From the NCBI GenBank assembly GCA_905208635.1, contig CAJLPX010000011.1, forward strand, positions 1 through 64,000: 64,000 nucleotides of DNA. Direction: 5' to 3'. The notes under the pieces were generated by a model. It was given only the letters and a program-made list of their open reading frames with translations, made no database searches and was not told where the DNA came from. The DNA is from an uncultured Collinsella sp. GTDB lineage: Bacteria; Actinomycetota; Coriobacteriia; Coriobacteriales; Coriobacteriaceae. Position 1 is the first letter of the stretch. Each line of letters starts with the position of its first letter. Below, in pieces: positions 23,749 through 32,742 of this stretch. The position numbers and the translations under genes were made by a program.

Positions 23749-23853
23749 GGGCTGCCGATTAGCGGCAGATGGTTTACATCTGCGTCGTTAGTACTAAGAT
23801 ATGCTTTTAATAAATTGCATTAGTGGCTATAGTTTTGGGGGAAACGAGGCAGC

Positions 23854-24411
23854 GTGACTATGACGTGCGCTTTGGTGGTTAACAGCAAGAGCGGTAATAC
23901 CAGGATGGTTTCGGGCGCGATCAAGCGCGCTCTGCAGGCTGCGGGCGTTGAGTTTGTCCATGCCGCGGCGTTGAGCGACGATGCGGATGCAGATCAGGTT
24001 GCGCTCGAGGCGCAGGGCGCCTGCGCGGCCGACGCGGTGCTCGTCGGTTTTTGGTGCGACAAGGGCGCGTGCACGCCTTCGGTCGCGGCGTTGCTCTCCG
24101 CCTTGCACGGCAAGCGCGTGTTCCTGTTTGGCACCTGCGGCTTTGGGGCCGACCAGAGCTATTACCAGCAGATTGTTGACCGCGTAACTTCCAATCTGGC
24201 TGAGGATGCCGAGCTTGCGGGCTGGGCGATGTGCCAGGGCAAGATGGGCCCCGCGGTCAAGCAGCGCTACGAGGCCATGCTCGAGCAAGATCCCGAAAAC
24301 GCCCGATTTAAGATGCTGCTCGACAACTGGGTTGCCGCGAAGGACCATCCCACCAAGGAAGACCTGGACAACATGGCTGCAGCCGCCAAGAAGGCCGTGC
24401 TGGGAGAGTAG
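23854..24411 (+). CDS. Flavodoxin-like protein
   Basis: 185 residues with a flavodoxin fold: beta strand 'MTCALVVNS' then phosphate loop 'SKSGNTRMVSGAI', 'DAVLVGFWCDKGACTPSVAALL' and 'KRVFLFGTCGFGADQSYYQQI'. Should bind FMN and carry electrons. The pattern resembles the BilS-type flavodoxins associated with gut bilirubin reductase, but no reductase gene is adjacent, so I do not claim that role. GTG at 23854 and ATG at 23860 are both plausible starts behind a GAGGC site. Confidence 0.75.
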   Translation: MTMTCALVVNSKSGNTRMVSGAIKRALQAAGVEFVHAAALSDDADADQVALEAQGACAADAVLVGFWCDKGACTPSVAALLSALHGKRVFLFGTCGFGADQSYYQQIVDRVTSNLAEDAELAGWAMCQGKMGPAVKQRYEAMLEQDPENARFKMLLDNWVAAKDHPTKEDLDNMAAAAKKAVLGE

Positions 24412-24455
24412 CTTCGCCGTTCGTGGTCCTTCGTGCAAAACAATACAAATGTGAA

Positions 24456-24481
24456 AGCCTCGAAGTTCTCGAGGCTTTTTT
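24456..24481 (+). terminator. Rho-independent terminator
   Basis: AGCCTCGA, loop AGTTC, TCGAGGCT, then TTTTTT; it ends the flavodoxin-like gene. Confidence 0.93.
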
Positions 24482-24499
24482 CGTGACACGAGGGCGCCC

Positions 24500-24748
24500 C
24501 TTTATTGATGGAAGGCCTAATAAGCTGATTGTTCTATGCCCGGATGTGTGCGGAGTGGGATGGGATTTCCGGATGGGTGGGGTTGCGGAAGCTGCGTCCC
24601 GGAATTTGCCTTTGGAATGGGATGCGGTTTCCCGTTGAGGGTCTTGGCGGAAAGTGCGACCCGGAATTTGTGATCGGAGTGGGATGTGGTTTCCCAACGG
24701 GGCCACAAGCGGAAGCCGCATCCCACTCCGGACGGGAATTCTGGGACA
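24500..24748 (+). repeat. Tandem hairpin array, 62-bp period, copy A (3 units)
   Basis: After the lead TTTATTGATGGAAGGCCTAA come three units whose GGGATG starts lie at 24557, 24619 and 24681, exactly 62 bases apart. Each unit has the form GGGATGnGGTTTCC, a loop of about 13-17 bases, GGAAnnnGCnnCCC, linker. The last unit has the longest stem (about 20 bases). A second copy with four units is at 34175. The period is not a multiple of three and no frame is conserved, so it is not coding. Confidence 0.85.
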
Positions 24749-24840
24749 CAGTTCTCAGAGGATTATGGGCTGCGAACTACATGGGGCCGTCATAAAACTC
24801 CGGTAAAAGGGGGTCGGAAATAAATGGCACTTCCAGCAGT

Positions 24841-24868
24841 TTGTTTTAATGTGGGGGGGGGGTACCAT
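24841..24868 (+). promoter_or_regulatory. Possible promoter with a G10 tract in its spacer, upstream of the fibre operon
   Basis: TTGTTT at 24841 and TACCAT at 24863 are spaced by 16 bases, and ten consecutive G (24853-24862) fill most of the spacer. The boxes are only moderate matches, so promoter status is tentative. The 292 bases from here to the start codon are AT-rich and hold an 11-base inverted repeat (24913-24923 with 24964-24974) and a CGCCAAA/TTTGGCG hairpin (24974-24997), but no credible gene. Confidence 0.4.
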
Positions 24869-25160
24869 TATTTTACTTTCGCAAAAAATCGATCCCTCTA
24901 TGGGGAAGTTGCGTAGGTGGTCAGTCACAGATATTGGATAAAACAGACTAATTTGGGGATAAATGACCACTTACGCCAAAATAGGTAGCATTTGGCGACA
25001 AAACATTGAAAAATTTGTAGCATATCGCTATGTTTTTATTACGAAAAGATTCCAAATTGGCTTATTTCGGACTCACTTTTCAATCGCCTTGCGGTTCCTG
25101 TTGAAACTTGCTGACCTTTGGATGGGTCGAATAAGGCCTCGATGGGGATGAATTATCACT

Positions 25161-25718
25161 TTGACGGCGCGTAGACTCAAACGATTTATTGCACTTTTGA
25201 GTAGCTTGGCGATTGCGCTCGTCATGGCTCTTGCCGTCGTTTCTTTTGTCCCTCGTGCATTTGGATACACGCCCTATACAGTGCTTTCGGGTTCTATGGA
25301 GCCCGAGCTACCCGTTGGCTCCATGGTGTTTGTTCACCAAGTTGATCCAACGGATATTGCCGTGGGCGACAATGCAACCTTTTACCGATCGGACGGCGCC
25401 GTGGTGACGCACCAGGTGTACGAGATCGACCCTGCGGCGCAGATGATCGGCACGCAGGGAATCGCAAACAAAAATGCAGATGGAAGCATCATGCACGACG
25501 CCGAGCAGACGCCTTTTTCACGCGTGATCGGTGTCGTTTCTTTTTGTGTCCCTTACCTGGGCTTCGTTGACGCATATTGCACGACGATGCCCGGTTTGCT
25601 TGTTGTGGTGGCCGTTCTGGCGCTGCTAGTCGCGGCGTCGATAGTGCTCGATCGGATGGTTCCCGACGAGCCTGCGGGCAAGCATACCCGCGTGCATGCG
25701 AGGGAGCGGCGTTCATAG
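25161..25718 (+). CDS. sipW: SipW-type (ER-type) signal peptidase I
   Basis: 185 residues. An N-terminal membrane helix, then the catalytic motif 'SGSMEPELPVGSMVFV' with Ser45, then 'GDNATFYRSDGAVVTHQVYEI' with His84 where bacterial type I enzymes have Lys, and 'IGTQGIANKNADG'. The Ser-His form marks the SipW/archaeal/ER class, which matures TasA-like proteins. A second membrane helix lies at about 130-160. The start is TTG at 25161 behind GGGGATG, the only in-frame choice before the helix. It opens the operon and very likely cleaves the exported proteins encoded next. Confidence 0.88.
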   Translation: MTARRLKRFIALLSSLAIALVMALAVVSFVPRAFGYTPYTVLSGSMEPELPVGSMVFVHQVDPTDIAVGDNATFYRSDGAVVTHQVYEIDPAAQMIGTQGIANKNADGSIMHDAEQTPFSRVIGVVSFCVPYLGFVDAYCTTMPGLLVVVAVLALLVAASIVLDRMVPDEPAGKHTRVHARERRS

Positions 25719-25788
25719 CGGCAGGGAAAAGCGTCGGCGGCGGTAGGGGCCGTTGGCGGGGAAAACGATTCTCGAAAGGAAGAGAACG

Positions 25789-26526
25789 ATGGAAAACAAG
25801 AAGAAAAAGCGCTACGGCATCATTGCCGCCCTGCTGCTGTTGGTGCTGGCCGCCGGCGTTGGCACCTATGCATGGCTGTCGGCAACCGACTCCGAGACGA
25901 ACGAGTTCACGGTTGGCAGCATCGACAAGCCCGAAGTGAAGCCCGACCCTGATAATCCGAACAAGCCCGGCGACAAGCCCACGGACCCCTCAGTGGATGG
26001 TTATCTGTTCGAGACCCTGTGGAAGAAAGATTCCAAGATGATTCCCGACACCAATATTGCCAAGAACCCCAACGTTGGTATCGGCAAGGACTCTGATGAG
26101 TCCTATGTGTTCATCTACGTGAAGAACGCCATTGTGAAGAAAGATGCCACTGACGCTCTTGCTAAGACCCCGTACTTCACGCTTAACGATAACTGGAAGC
26201 CGGTTGCGGATACCACCGTGGGTGCTAAGAACAACGGTAACCCTAACCAGTACGTGAGCGGTCTGTTCATGTATACCGCTGGTAACACCGACACCCCTGC
26301 CAAGCTTGCTCCTACTCCAAAGACTGAGACTACCGAGGCAAAGGCTGCTTACACCGGTGAGCTGTTCAGCACCGTGCATATCCCGGCTGCCATGAACAAC
26401 ACGGATGTTGTTCAGAGTCCCGCCAAGCCCACTATGACAGTCTCCTGCTACATCTTCGGCGCTGACCAGGGCGATGCCGAGAACGCCATCGCGCAGGCCA
26501 AGGAATGGGCTAAGACTCAGGCTTAA
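25789..26526 (+). CDS. TasA-like major exported protein with SipW-type signal peptide
   Basis: 245 residues. N-terminus 'MENKKKKRYGIIAALLLLVL' then 'GTYAWLSATDSETNEFTVGS', the class of signal peptide handled by SipW (G-T-x-A-W ... N-x-F-x-x-G-S). After a Pro/Asp linker the mature domain is a Thr/Asn-rich beta protein with few charged clusters and codon use biased to highly expressed genes. It resembles TasA/camelysin-type matrix subunits by context and layout; sequence similarity cannot be measured here. The start at 25789 has an AAAGGAAGAG site. The hairpin directly behind the gene suits an abundant first cistron. Confidence 0.78.
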   Translation: MENKKKKRYGIIAALLLLVLAAGVGTYAWLSATDSETNEFTVGSIDKPEVKPDPDNPNKPGDKPTDPSVDGYLFETLWKKDSKMIPDTNIAKNPNVGIGKDSDESYVFIYVKNAIVKKDATDALAKTPYFTLNDNWKPVADTTVGAKNNGNPNQYVSGLFMYTAGNTDTPAKLAPTPKTETTEAKAAYTGELFSTVHIPAAMNNTDVVQSPAKPTMTVSCYIFGADQGDAENAIAQAKEWAKTQA

Positions 26527-26537
26527 TCCCCCCTCCA

Positions 26538-26586
26538 CCGAGATCCCGGCCCGCTCCCCATCCCCATTTTCGGGCCGGGATCTCGG
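26538..26586 (+). other. Intercistronic hairpin inside the fibre operon
   Basis: CCGAGATCCCGGCCCG and CGGGCCGGGATCTCGG pair perfectly over 16 bases around a 17-base loop. C-rich sequence, not T, follows, so it is more likely an RNA-stabilising or partial-termination element than a full terminator. Confidence 0.7.
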
Positions 26587-26615
26587 TCCCCCCTTATCGA
26601 CGATTGGCGAACGTA

Positions 26616-27263
26616 ATGCTCAACAATCTTTCTGACAATCAGAAACGCACCTTGGCGCTTACCGCGATGGCGCTGTTGGCCCTGGCGTGCCTGTGCGGCA
26701 CGCTGGCTTTTACCGTTGATATGGTTCCGGTGAACAACGTTCTCTCGTTTGGCAGCGTGAAGGTACGAGTCTGCGAATACACCCTCAACGAGCATGGCGA
26801 GGAGATTCCGTTTGAGCCCAACGAGCACGGGGACTATCCCGACACCAAGGCCGGGGGCTCTGACATCAGCCGCATTGTGCGCGTGGAGAACGTCGGCGCG
26901 CAGCCTGAGTACGTTCGCGCTCGTCTGCACATGACGTCGGTGGCGCCCGACGGTTCGAGCGCGGATGCTTCGGGCAGCGTTGCGTTTCATGTGAACGCGG
27001 GCGAGGGATCCCCGTGGATCGATGGCGGCGATGGGTGGTACTACTACCGCGGCTTGGCCGGACGTGGCGGCATGCTCGACCCCGGCGCCATGACGGAAAG
27101 CCTCATGGACTCGCTGCGCTTTGTGGGCGACTACCACGATGCCGCGCGCGGCGGCTCATTCAGGCTCGATATCGATGTGCAGGCCGTGCAGGCCAAAAAC
27201 CAGCAGGAAAGCGATACCGTCCTCGACGTTCTCGACGTCGCGGGTTGGCCGGAGGCGAACTAG
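26616..27263 (+). CDS. Minor exported protein 1 with SipW-type signal peptide
   Basis: 215 residues. Signal region 'LALTAMALLALACLCGTLAF' followed by 'NNVLSFGSVKV'. The mature part shares order and wording with the protein at 32743: 'PEYVRARLHM' against 'PAYIRAAVDI', 'GWYYYRGLAG' against 'GFYYWTSPVA', and 'DIDVQAVQAKNQ' against 'DISTQAVQATPD'. The two are homologous and distinct from the TasA-like protein, suggesting accessory (tip, initiator or linker) subunits. ATG 26616 is chosen; TTG 26604 is possible. Four bases separate it from the giant gene. Confidence 0.75.
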   Translation: MLNNLSDNQKRTLALTAMALLALACLCGTLAFTVDMVPVNNVLSFGSVKVRVCEYTLNEHGEEIPFEPNEHGDYPDTKAGGSDISRIVRVENVGAQPEYVRARLHMTSVAPDGSSADASGSVAFHVNAGEGSPWIDGGDGWYYYRGLAGRGGMLDPGAMTESLMDSLRFVGDYHDAARGGSFRLDIDVQAVQAKNQQESDTVLDVLDVAGWPEAN

Positions 27264-27266
27264 CCT

Positions 27267-30200
27267 ATGAAGATCAAGAACATGAACCGGGGCGTGCTTA
27301 GCAGGCTAGTTGCCGTCGCGGCGATTGCCCTTTGCTGCGTTATGGCGCTGCCGATGGCGGTACATGCCGAGACTGCGCCCGAGGCCAAAACCGAATTCCA
27401 CATCAAAAACGAGGCTGCCTTTTTGTCGTGTGTGGCGCTGTCGCGCGAGCGCGATACCTCCGGCTGGCACGTTTATCTCGATAACGACATTGAGCTCGAC
27501 AGCGACGACATGAAAGACATCGTTGCAAACACCGTTAAGCATCTGTCGTTTGGCAACAAGGAGCATCCGTTTAAGGGCGTGTTCGATGGTCAAAACCACA
27601 CCGTTGAGGGCCTGAACTACGATAAAGACGCTTTTGACCCCGAGCGCGATACGGGATTTTTTGCCGAGACCAACGGTGCCACCATCAAAAACTTCTTGGT
27701 CAAGGACGCCAACGTGTGGGCGGACTTCCGCGGTGGCATTATCGTGGGCAAGGCCGTCAATACGCGCTTCGAAAACGTTATGGTCATGGAGAGCACGCTG
27801 CACGTGACCTGCGCCAACAATGCTCTCAACCTCATTACCAACGCAGGCTTTGAGGGCGGTCTCATCGCCGGCGAGCTCGACGGCTGCACCCTCTACAACT
27901 GCGAGGTCCGTGGCGGCCGTGCCGTCAACAATACGACCTCGGGCGTGCAGGCGCTCGGCGGTGAGGGTCTGTATATGGCGGCGTTTGCCGGCTACGTTAA
28001 GAAATCGACTATCGAGTACTGCCGCGTGACGCCGACGCGTAAGGACGACGGCTCGATTGCCGAGAAGGGCATGACCGACGTCACCAATAAGTACGACGTG
28101 GCCATTGGCGCCCTGGGCGGCAACAACGTGTACGCCTCGGGTTTTGTGGGCTGCATGGCGGGCGAGGCCAAGATTATCGACTGCTTCTCGACGGCGCAGT
28201 GCTACAGCTATGCCGCGTCGTACGTGGGCGTCGTCGCCGTGACGCGCGCGTGGACGGGTGGCTTGGCGGGTCGTATTCTAACCGAAAAGGGCAACGAGCT
28301 CGTTCGAAGCCATTTTGCGGGTGACTTGAGCTCGCGTCAGTACAATCCCATCGCCGTGATCCCCATCATTCAAAACGATGTGAACCTGGGCGGCATTGCC
28401 GCGCGTGCCAACAAGGATGATGCCACGGTCACCGAGTGCTACTTTAAGCCGAGCGTGAGCCTAAACGGCAGCAGCCAGGGTACCGCGGCTAAGAAGAAGA
28501 TCCCCTCTTTTGGCGGCGACGGTACCACCAAGGGCGACGGCTACGGCCCGTGGGACGACGGGCGCTACGCCACGCGCGAGCTGTGGGAGGAGCACGACTA
28601 CGACTTCTGTGCCGGCACCATGCGCTCGACCGCTAACGATGAGGCCCTGGGCGGTTCGCATGCCAACGAGTGGGCGATGGACTACAGACTGAATATCCCC
28701 GTGCATGGCCAGAGCGTTAAGGCGACGATCGATTTTCCCGGTGCGGGCACCGCGACAATCGAGGCGACCAAACTCGGTATTGATCAGAAGACCTCGGATC
28801 CGTACGCCTTTGCCGTGAGCGCCGTGCTGGCGGGAACGGCCCAGGGCTTGGCCCAGGGCGATACGTCGGTAACGTTCAGGCAGGAAACCTCCGCAAAGCC
28901 CGCGGGGCTGAGCGAGGCGAACGGCGGCTACCGCTTTATGGGCTGGTTCCACGAGTCCGGAGTCAATGTGAACCGCATCGATGCCGATAACGCCTGGTTT
29001 AACGGCAAGACCGATGCTGCTGCTGTCGCTGCTGACAAGCGCGTCGAGGAGAACACGGACCACGATAAGGCTTCGACCTACACCGCCAACAACGGAAGCG
29101 GCGTCGATGAAAAATTCGGCTTCAAGGGTAACGACCTCTTTATCGCTTCATACGAGGCGCAGGTGCTGTTCTATAACGTTAAGGGCAAGACGCTTGATTG
29201 GAAAACCGGTGCCGCGCACGACAAGTCCACTGATTGGTATCGCTACGGCGTGGGTTTGACGCCCGCGGCTCCCGAAGACCGCGAGGGGCTTTCCGCTACC
29301 GCGACATTTATCGGCTGGACCACGCAGCCTAGCAGCGAGGAAGGTATGAACGGCGCCTATGCCGCCATCACTTCGGATAAGTTAGCCGAGCTTAAAAATC
29401 AGGGAGCTTTTTATCCTGCGGGTAGCGAGATCACTGTTGTCCGTCCAGCCGACTTCTATCCCGTGTACAGCGACTACGTGTCGAACATCATAACTGTGTT
29501 CGAGGGTAATGAGCAGGACGCGCTCAATGATGTGAGCCAGCGCGTTGGCGTGGGCAAAACCAAAGTCGACGTCAAGACTGCCGGGGGCGGCACTAGCGTC
29601 TACACGGTACAGGTGTGCAACACGGACGGTACGCCCCTGTCCGATGGCGGCAAGCTGCCCGACGGCTATTGCTTCCTGGGCTGGTACGAAAACAAGGGAA
29701 CCGAGGATGCTCCGCTCGAGGTGCGCGTAAGCCGCGATCCCAGCTATACGCTCCCCGCAGATGTCGATTTAACCGTGCCGCATACCTACATCGCCCGCTT
29801 TGAGTACCGCGTGGACTATTACGTCAAGTCGATGACGAACGATGCCTATAAGGATTCTAGACTCCTCTGCTCTGTGTGGAACGGGTACCAAACTTCGTTT
29901 AACGAGCAGGTCGGATCGAGCTACGTGCGAGAGAATATCGTGCACTGGGGTTCCGAGCACGTCTATCACGGACTGAAGGAAAACTATAAGGACGAATGCA
30001 ATGAGGGGCGCTTTGGGGCAGAGACGCTCATCGTTGCGCCTTTGAAAGCGTATTCGCATACGGTCAAAAACGATACAGGTGTGGATACCCGGAAAAATGT
30101 CATTGCCGATACGGATTTCCCGGGTTCGGGCACACTGGATGACGAGTGGGTCGCAGGAGCGCTGAAGTTTTACTTTAGGCCGGCGAGCAAGCGATACCAT

Positions 30201-32741
30201 TTAAATTTCTGGACCCTCGAGCGCCAAGGCGGGTGCTGGACTTGCGTGGGCAACCCCGTTCAGAGCGAGATTGGCATCGATTCGGAGTATTACATGCGTG
30301 CCATGGTGACGACAAGCGTCAGCTTTTATGGCAAGGACGATGTCTCGGTTAAGAGCGTCACGCGACGTTATGAGGCTCCGTTGCTGCTGGACTCCGATAG
30401 CACCTACACCTATAAATATCCGTTTATCCATACCGAACAGACGGTAGACAACACGCCCGAGCACGGAAAGGAGGGTGACGTCAATCCCAACCTGACACTC
30501 GAAGCCTCTCCGACCGATGCGGAGATGGCGGTGCCGGGCTATAAGTTCCTGGGCTGGATTTCAACCGCCGAGGTTCAGAAGGATTCCGACGTCTGGAAGT
30601 ATATCTACGACGTCACCGGCGACCCCTATGTGACGAGTGATCCGGATAAGGCAGAGCCGTATCTGGCGACCGACGAGTCCAAGGTCACCCAGTGGCAGGA
30701 TGCCTATCCCGTCTACGCAAAGTACGACGTCAGCTACACCACCAACCTGCATCGCGCAGGTTTTGAGGGTACGGACAAGGTCAATGTGCCTAGCTACAAC
30801 ATCGCTCCCGTTATCAACGCGGACACCAATCCTGCTACGGCAACGGTGACCCCTGACGTTACGACGCCGGTTTATAAAGCAGGCGGTGAGCTGTATAAGT
30901 TGCAGAAGGTTGAGATCGAGCTTCCGAACGGCGAGATCAAGACGCTTCCCTACGATGTGGAGCATGGTACTTGCTCTTATCCGGTGGAACCTGGCGGAGC
31001 CTATACATTCGTGGCGTACTATTCGCCGTTGGCGGTTGTGTACCACCTCAATGCCACGGATGTGGACGGCAAAGTTGCTCAGCAAGACGATATGCTCGGC
31101 AACCTTAATGGCGGCATCCCGAAGCCTACTTATGACGTCAGCACTATCGATGCGGATACAGGCGAGTTCAACGTCTTCGTGGGCTGGACGGAAGCCGAGC
31201 CGGCACCTGGCAAGGGCTATGTCGCTTGGTCAGAGGGCATCCGTATGGTGAGTGCTTCTACCGTGGTCAAGGCCCCCATGGAGCTGTACCCGGTCTACCG
31301 TCCCAGCCTGGTTACCGTTCAATCGAACATTGACTCTGAACTTGCGAATCCCGATCTTGTCCGTAGCCTCGGCCGCACTGATTCCGGCGACCAGATTTCT
31401 CTTGAGGTCAAGGCCGCCGAGGAGGTTGAGGGCACTGACGGCACCAAGTACGACTTTGTCGGCTGGTCGCGCGATTATGTCAATGACGGGCAGTACACCC
31501 TGATGACTGACGATGAGAAGTATCCCCTCGAGGGCAGCGAGCCCTTTGAGAGCGTGACCTACACTGCGGTGTACAAGAAGACGCCGCTTAAAGTGCGCTA
31601 TCACGACACCGAAGGCAACGTCATCTACACCGCTACGGTAGACCCGAACGATACGAGTGTTCTGCGTGGCCAGGATGGCAATGCCGGCTTTGTTCAGACA
31701 GTTAAGGTGCCCAAGATGGACGAGAACGGCAACCCGTTCTATGACGACAAGGGTGAACCCGTCATGGAGCCAAAGGAAGTGGCCTACGATCCCGAAGCCT
31801 ACTCCGCAATCGTCGCATTCCTGGGCGAGCGAGCGGATAGCAGCTTGAAGGAGTTGTTCTTGGAGTGGCAGTGGGTTAATGGCGACAAAGCTGTGGCGTG
31901 GAGCGACTTCAAGGGTAAACCGGTTACAGCCAACATGGATTTGTATCCGGTGACGTATAAGGTCGTCGCTAACGACACATCGGACGATGCGAGCCCTAAG
32001 AATGTGACCGGGCAGCTCAAGTGGTTGCTTGATCCCAATGCCGCGAACACGATAGATGACAAGAGCGATAAGGCGCCGTTCAAGGCTTGCTTTGCAAAGC
32101 CCTTCATGGGCACGCAATTGACGGTGCACGTTGACCGCGTGGGCTATGGTCTTCCTGGCCAGACTCCTGCGCCTGTCAACGGGAAGTATGTCTCGCTTTA
32201 CAGTTCGGGTTCAGGCGAGGGCTCGTTTGAGCTGACGAATCGTTTGGACTACAAGCTCACGGGCGACGGCACTCAGAGCGATGGCAATGCGGTGTTCGAT
32301 TTCGCCGCTACGCATACGCTCAAGATCGTCAAGCAAACCCAGGATAGCTGGGCGAAGGGCAAGACGTTCCGCTTCAAGGTTTCCCGGGCCGGCATGGACG
32401 GCAACGCCTTGGAGGAGCGCACGGTTGAGGTAACGGTGTCATCGGATGCGCAGCTGAAGGACGGTTCCGCCTGGTACTCCGGCGCTATCGAGCTTGCGGT
32501 CCCGGCGGGTATCTACACCGTCGAGGAGGACTCAGCGTGGGCATGGCGCTACAGCAACCAAATCGGCGTCCCTGGCAAGCAGCCGGGCGATAAGGCGCAG
32601 GCGACTATCTCCGCTGCATCGAGCGCGAACGATGCCACGTTCACCTGCACTAACACGCGTGTGAACGACAAATGGATCGACGGCAGCAATCGTGCCCATA
32701 ACGTTTGGAGCAACGGCAACGTAGCAAAGAAGGAGGATTAG
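27267..32741 (+). CDS. Giant repeat-containing surface protein (1,824 residues)
   Basis: Classical signal peptide (about 1-34, ending 'AVHAE'). Residues about 80-400 look like a beta-helix with GLUG-like phrases ('FKGVFDGQNHTVEGLNYD', 'TGFFAETNGATIKNFLVKD'). From about 540 to 1,500 at least six InlB-B/Listeria-Bacteroides-type repeats recur, each with an aromatic-x-GW core: 'YRFMGWF', 'ATFIGWT', 'YCFLGWY', 'YKFLGWI', 'FNVFVGWT', 'YDFVGWS'. A CnaB/prealbumin-like domain follows near the end ('KGKTFRFKVSRAG ... YTVEEDS'). The C-terminus has no membrane helix or sorting motif, so the protein must be held by partners or secreted. Codon use is uniform, with no frame break. Confidence 0.85.
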   Translation: MKIKNMNRGVLSRLVAVAAIALCCVMALPMAVHAETAPEAKTEFHIKNEAAFLSCVALSRERDTSGWHVYLDNDIELDSDDMKDIVANTVKHLSFGNKEHPFKGVFDGQNHTVEGLNYDKDAFDPERDTGFFAETNGATIKNFLVKDANVWADFRGGIIVGKAVNTRFENVMVMESTLHVTCANNALNLITNAGFEGGLIAGELDGCTLYNCEVRGGRAVNNTTSGVQALGGEGLYMAAFAGYVKKSTIEYCRVTPTRKDDGSIAEKGMTDVTNKYDVAIGALGGNNVYASGFVGCMAGEAKIIDCFSTAQCYSYAASYVGVVAVTRAWTGGLAGRILTEKGNELVRSHFAGDLSSRQYNPIAVIPIIQNDVNLGGIAARANKDDATVTECYFKPSVSLNGSSQGTAAKKKIPSFGGDGTTKGDGYGPWDDGRYATRELWEEHDYDFCAGTMRSTANDEALGGSHANEWAMDYRLNIPVHGQSVKATIDFPGAGTATIEATKLGIDQKTSDPYAFAVSAVLAGTAQGLAQGDTSVTFRQETSAKPAGLSEANGGYRFMGWFHESGVNVNRIDADNAWFNGKTDAAAVAADKRVEENTDHDKASTYTANNGSGVDEKFGFKGNDLFIASYEAQVLFYNVKGKTLDWKTGAAHDKSTDWYRYGVGLTPAAPEDREGLSATATFIGWTTQPSSEEGMNGAYAAITSDKLAELKNQGAFYPAGSEITVVRPADFYPVYSDYVSNIITVFEGNEQDALNDVSQRVGVGKTKVDVKTAGGGTSVYTVQVCNTDGTPLSDGGKLPDGYCFLGWYENKGTEDAPLEVRVSRDPSYTLPADVDLTVPHTYIARFEYRVDYYVKSMTNDAYKDSRLLCSVWNGYQTSFNEQVGSSYVRENIVHWGSEHVYHGLKENYKDECNEGRFGAETLIVAPLKAYSHTVKNDTGVDTRKNVIADTDFPGSGTLDDEWVAGALKFYFRPASKRYHLNFWTLERQGGCWTCVGNPVQSEIGIDSEYYMRAMVTTSVSFYGKDDVSVKSVTRRYEAPLLLDSDSTYTYKYPFIHTEQTVDNTPEHGKEGDVNPNLTLEASPTDAEMAVPGYKFLGWISTAEVQKDSDVWKYIYDVTGDPYVTSDPDKAEPYLATDESKVTQWQDAYPVYAKYDVSYTTNLHRAGFEGTDKVNVPSYNIAPVINADTNPATATVTPDVTTPVYKAGGELYKLQKVEIELPNGEIKTLPYDVEHGTCSYPVEPGGAYTFVAYYSPLAVVYHLNATDVDGKVAQQDDMLGNLNGGIPKPTYDVSTIDADTGEFNVFVGWTEAEPAPGKGYVAWSEGIRMVSASTVVKAPMELYPVYRPSLVTVQSNIDSELANPDLVRSLGRTDSGDQISLEVKAAEEVEGTDGTKYDFVGWSRDYVNDGQYTLMTDDEKYPLEGSEPFESVTYTAVYKKTPLKVRYHDTEGNVIYTATVDPNDTSVLRGQDGNAGFVQTVKVPKMDENGNPFYDDKGEPVMEPKEVAYDPEAYSAIVAFLGERADSSLKELFLEWQWVNGDKAVAWSDFKGKPVTANMDLYPVTYKVVANDTSDDASPKNVTGQLKWLLDPNAANTIDDKSDKAPFKACFAKPFMGTQLTVHVDRVGYGLPGQTPAPVNGKYVSLYSSGSGEGSFELTNRLDYKLTGDGTQSDGNAVFDFAATHTLKIVKQTQDSWAKGKTFRFKVSRAGMDGNALEERTVEVTVSSDAQLKDGSAWYSGAIELAVPAGIYTVEEDSAWAWRYSNQIGVPGKQPGDKAQATISAASSANDATFTCTNTRVNDKWIDGSNRAHNVWSNGNVAKKED

Positions 32742-32742
32742 C

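Noticed and set aside
23854..24411. Bilirubin reductase partner BilS
   Set aside because: The flavodoxin pattern is suggestive, but no bilR-like gene is adjacent and no search could be run, so I kept the general name.
24500..24748. Regular repeats could be read as a small CRISPR array
   Set aside because: Repeats are themselves hairpins, have no unique spacers of constant length, only 3-4 units, and no cas genes are near.
24963..25151. 62-codon frame ahead of sipW
   Set aside because: Lies in an AT-rich leader without a ribosome site; composition reflects base content.
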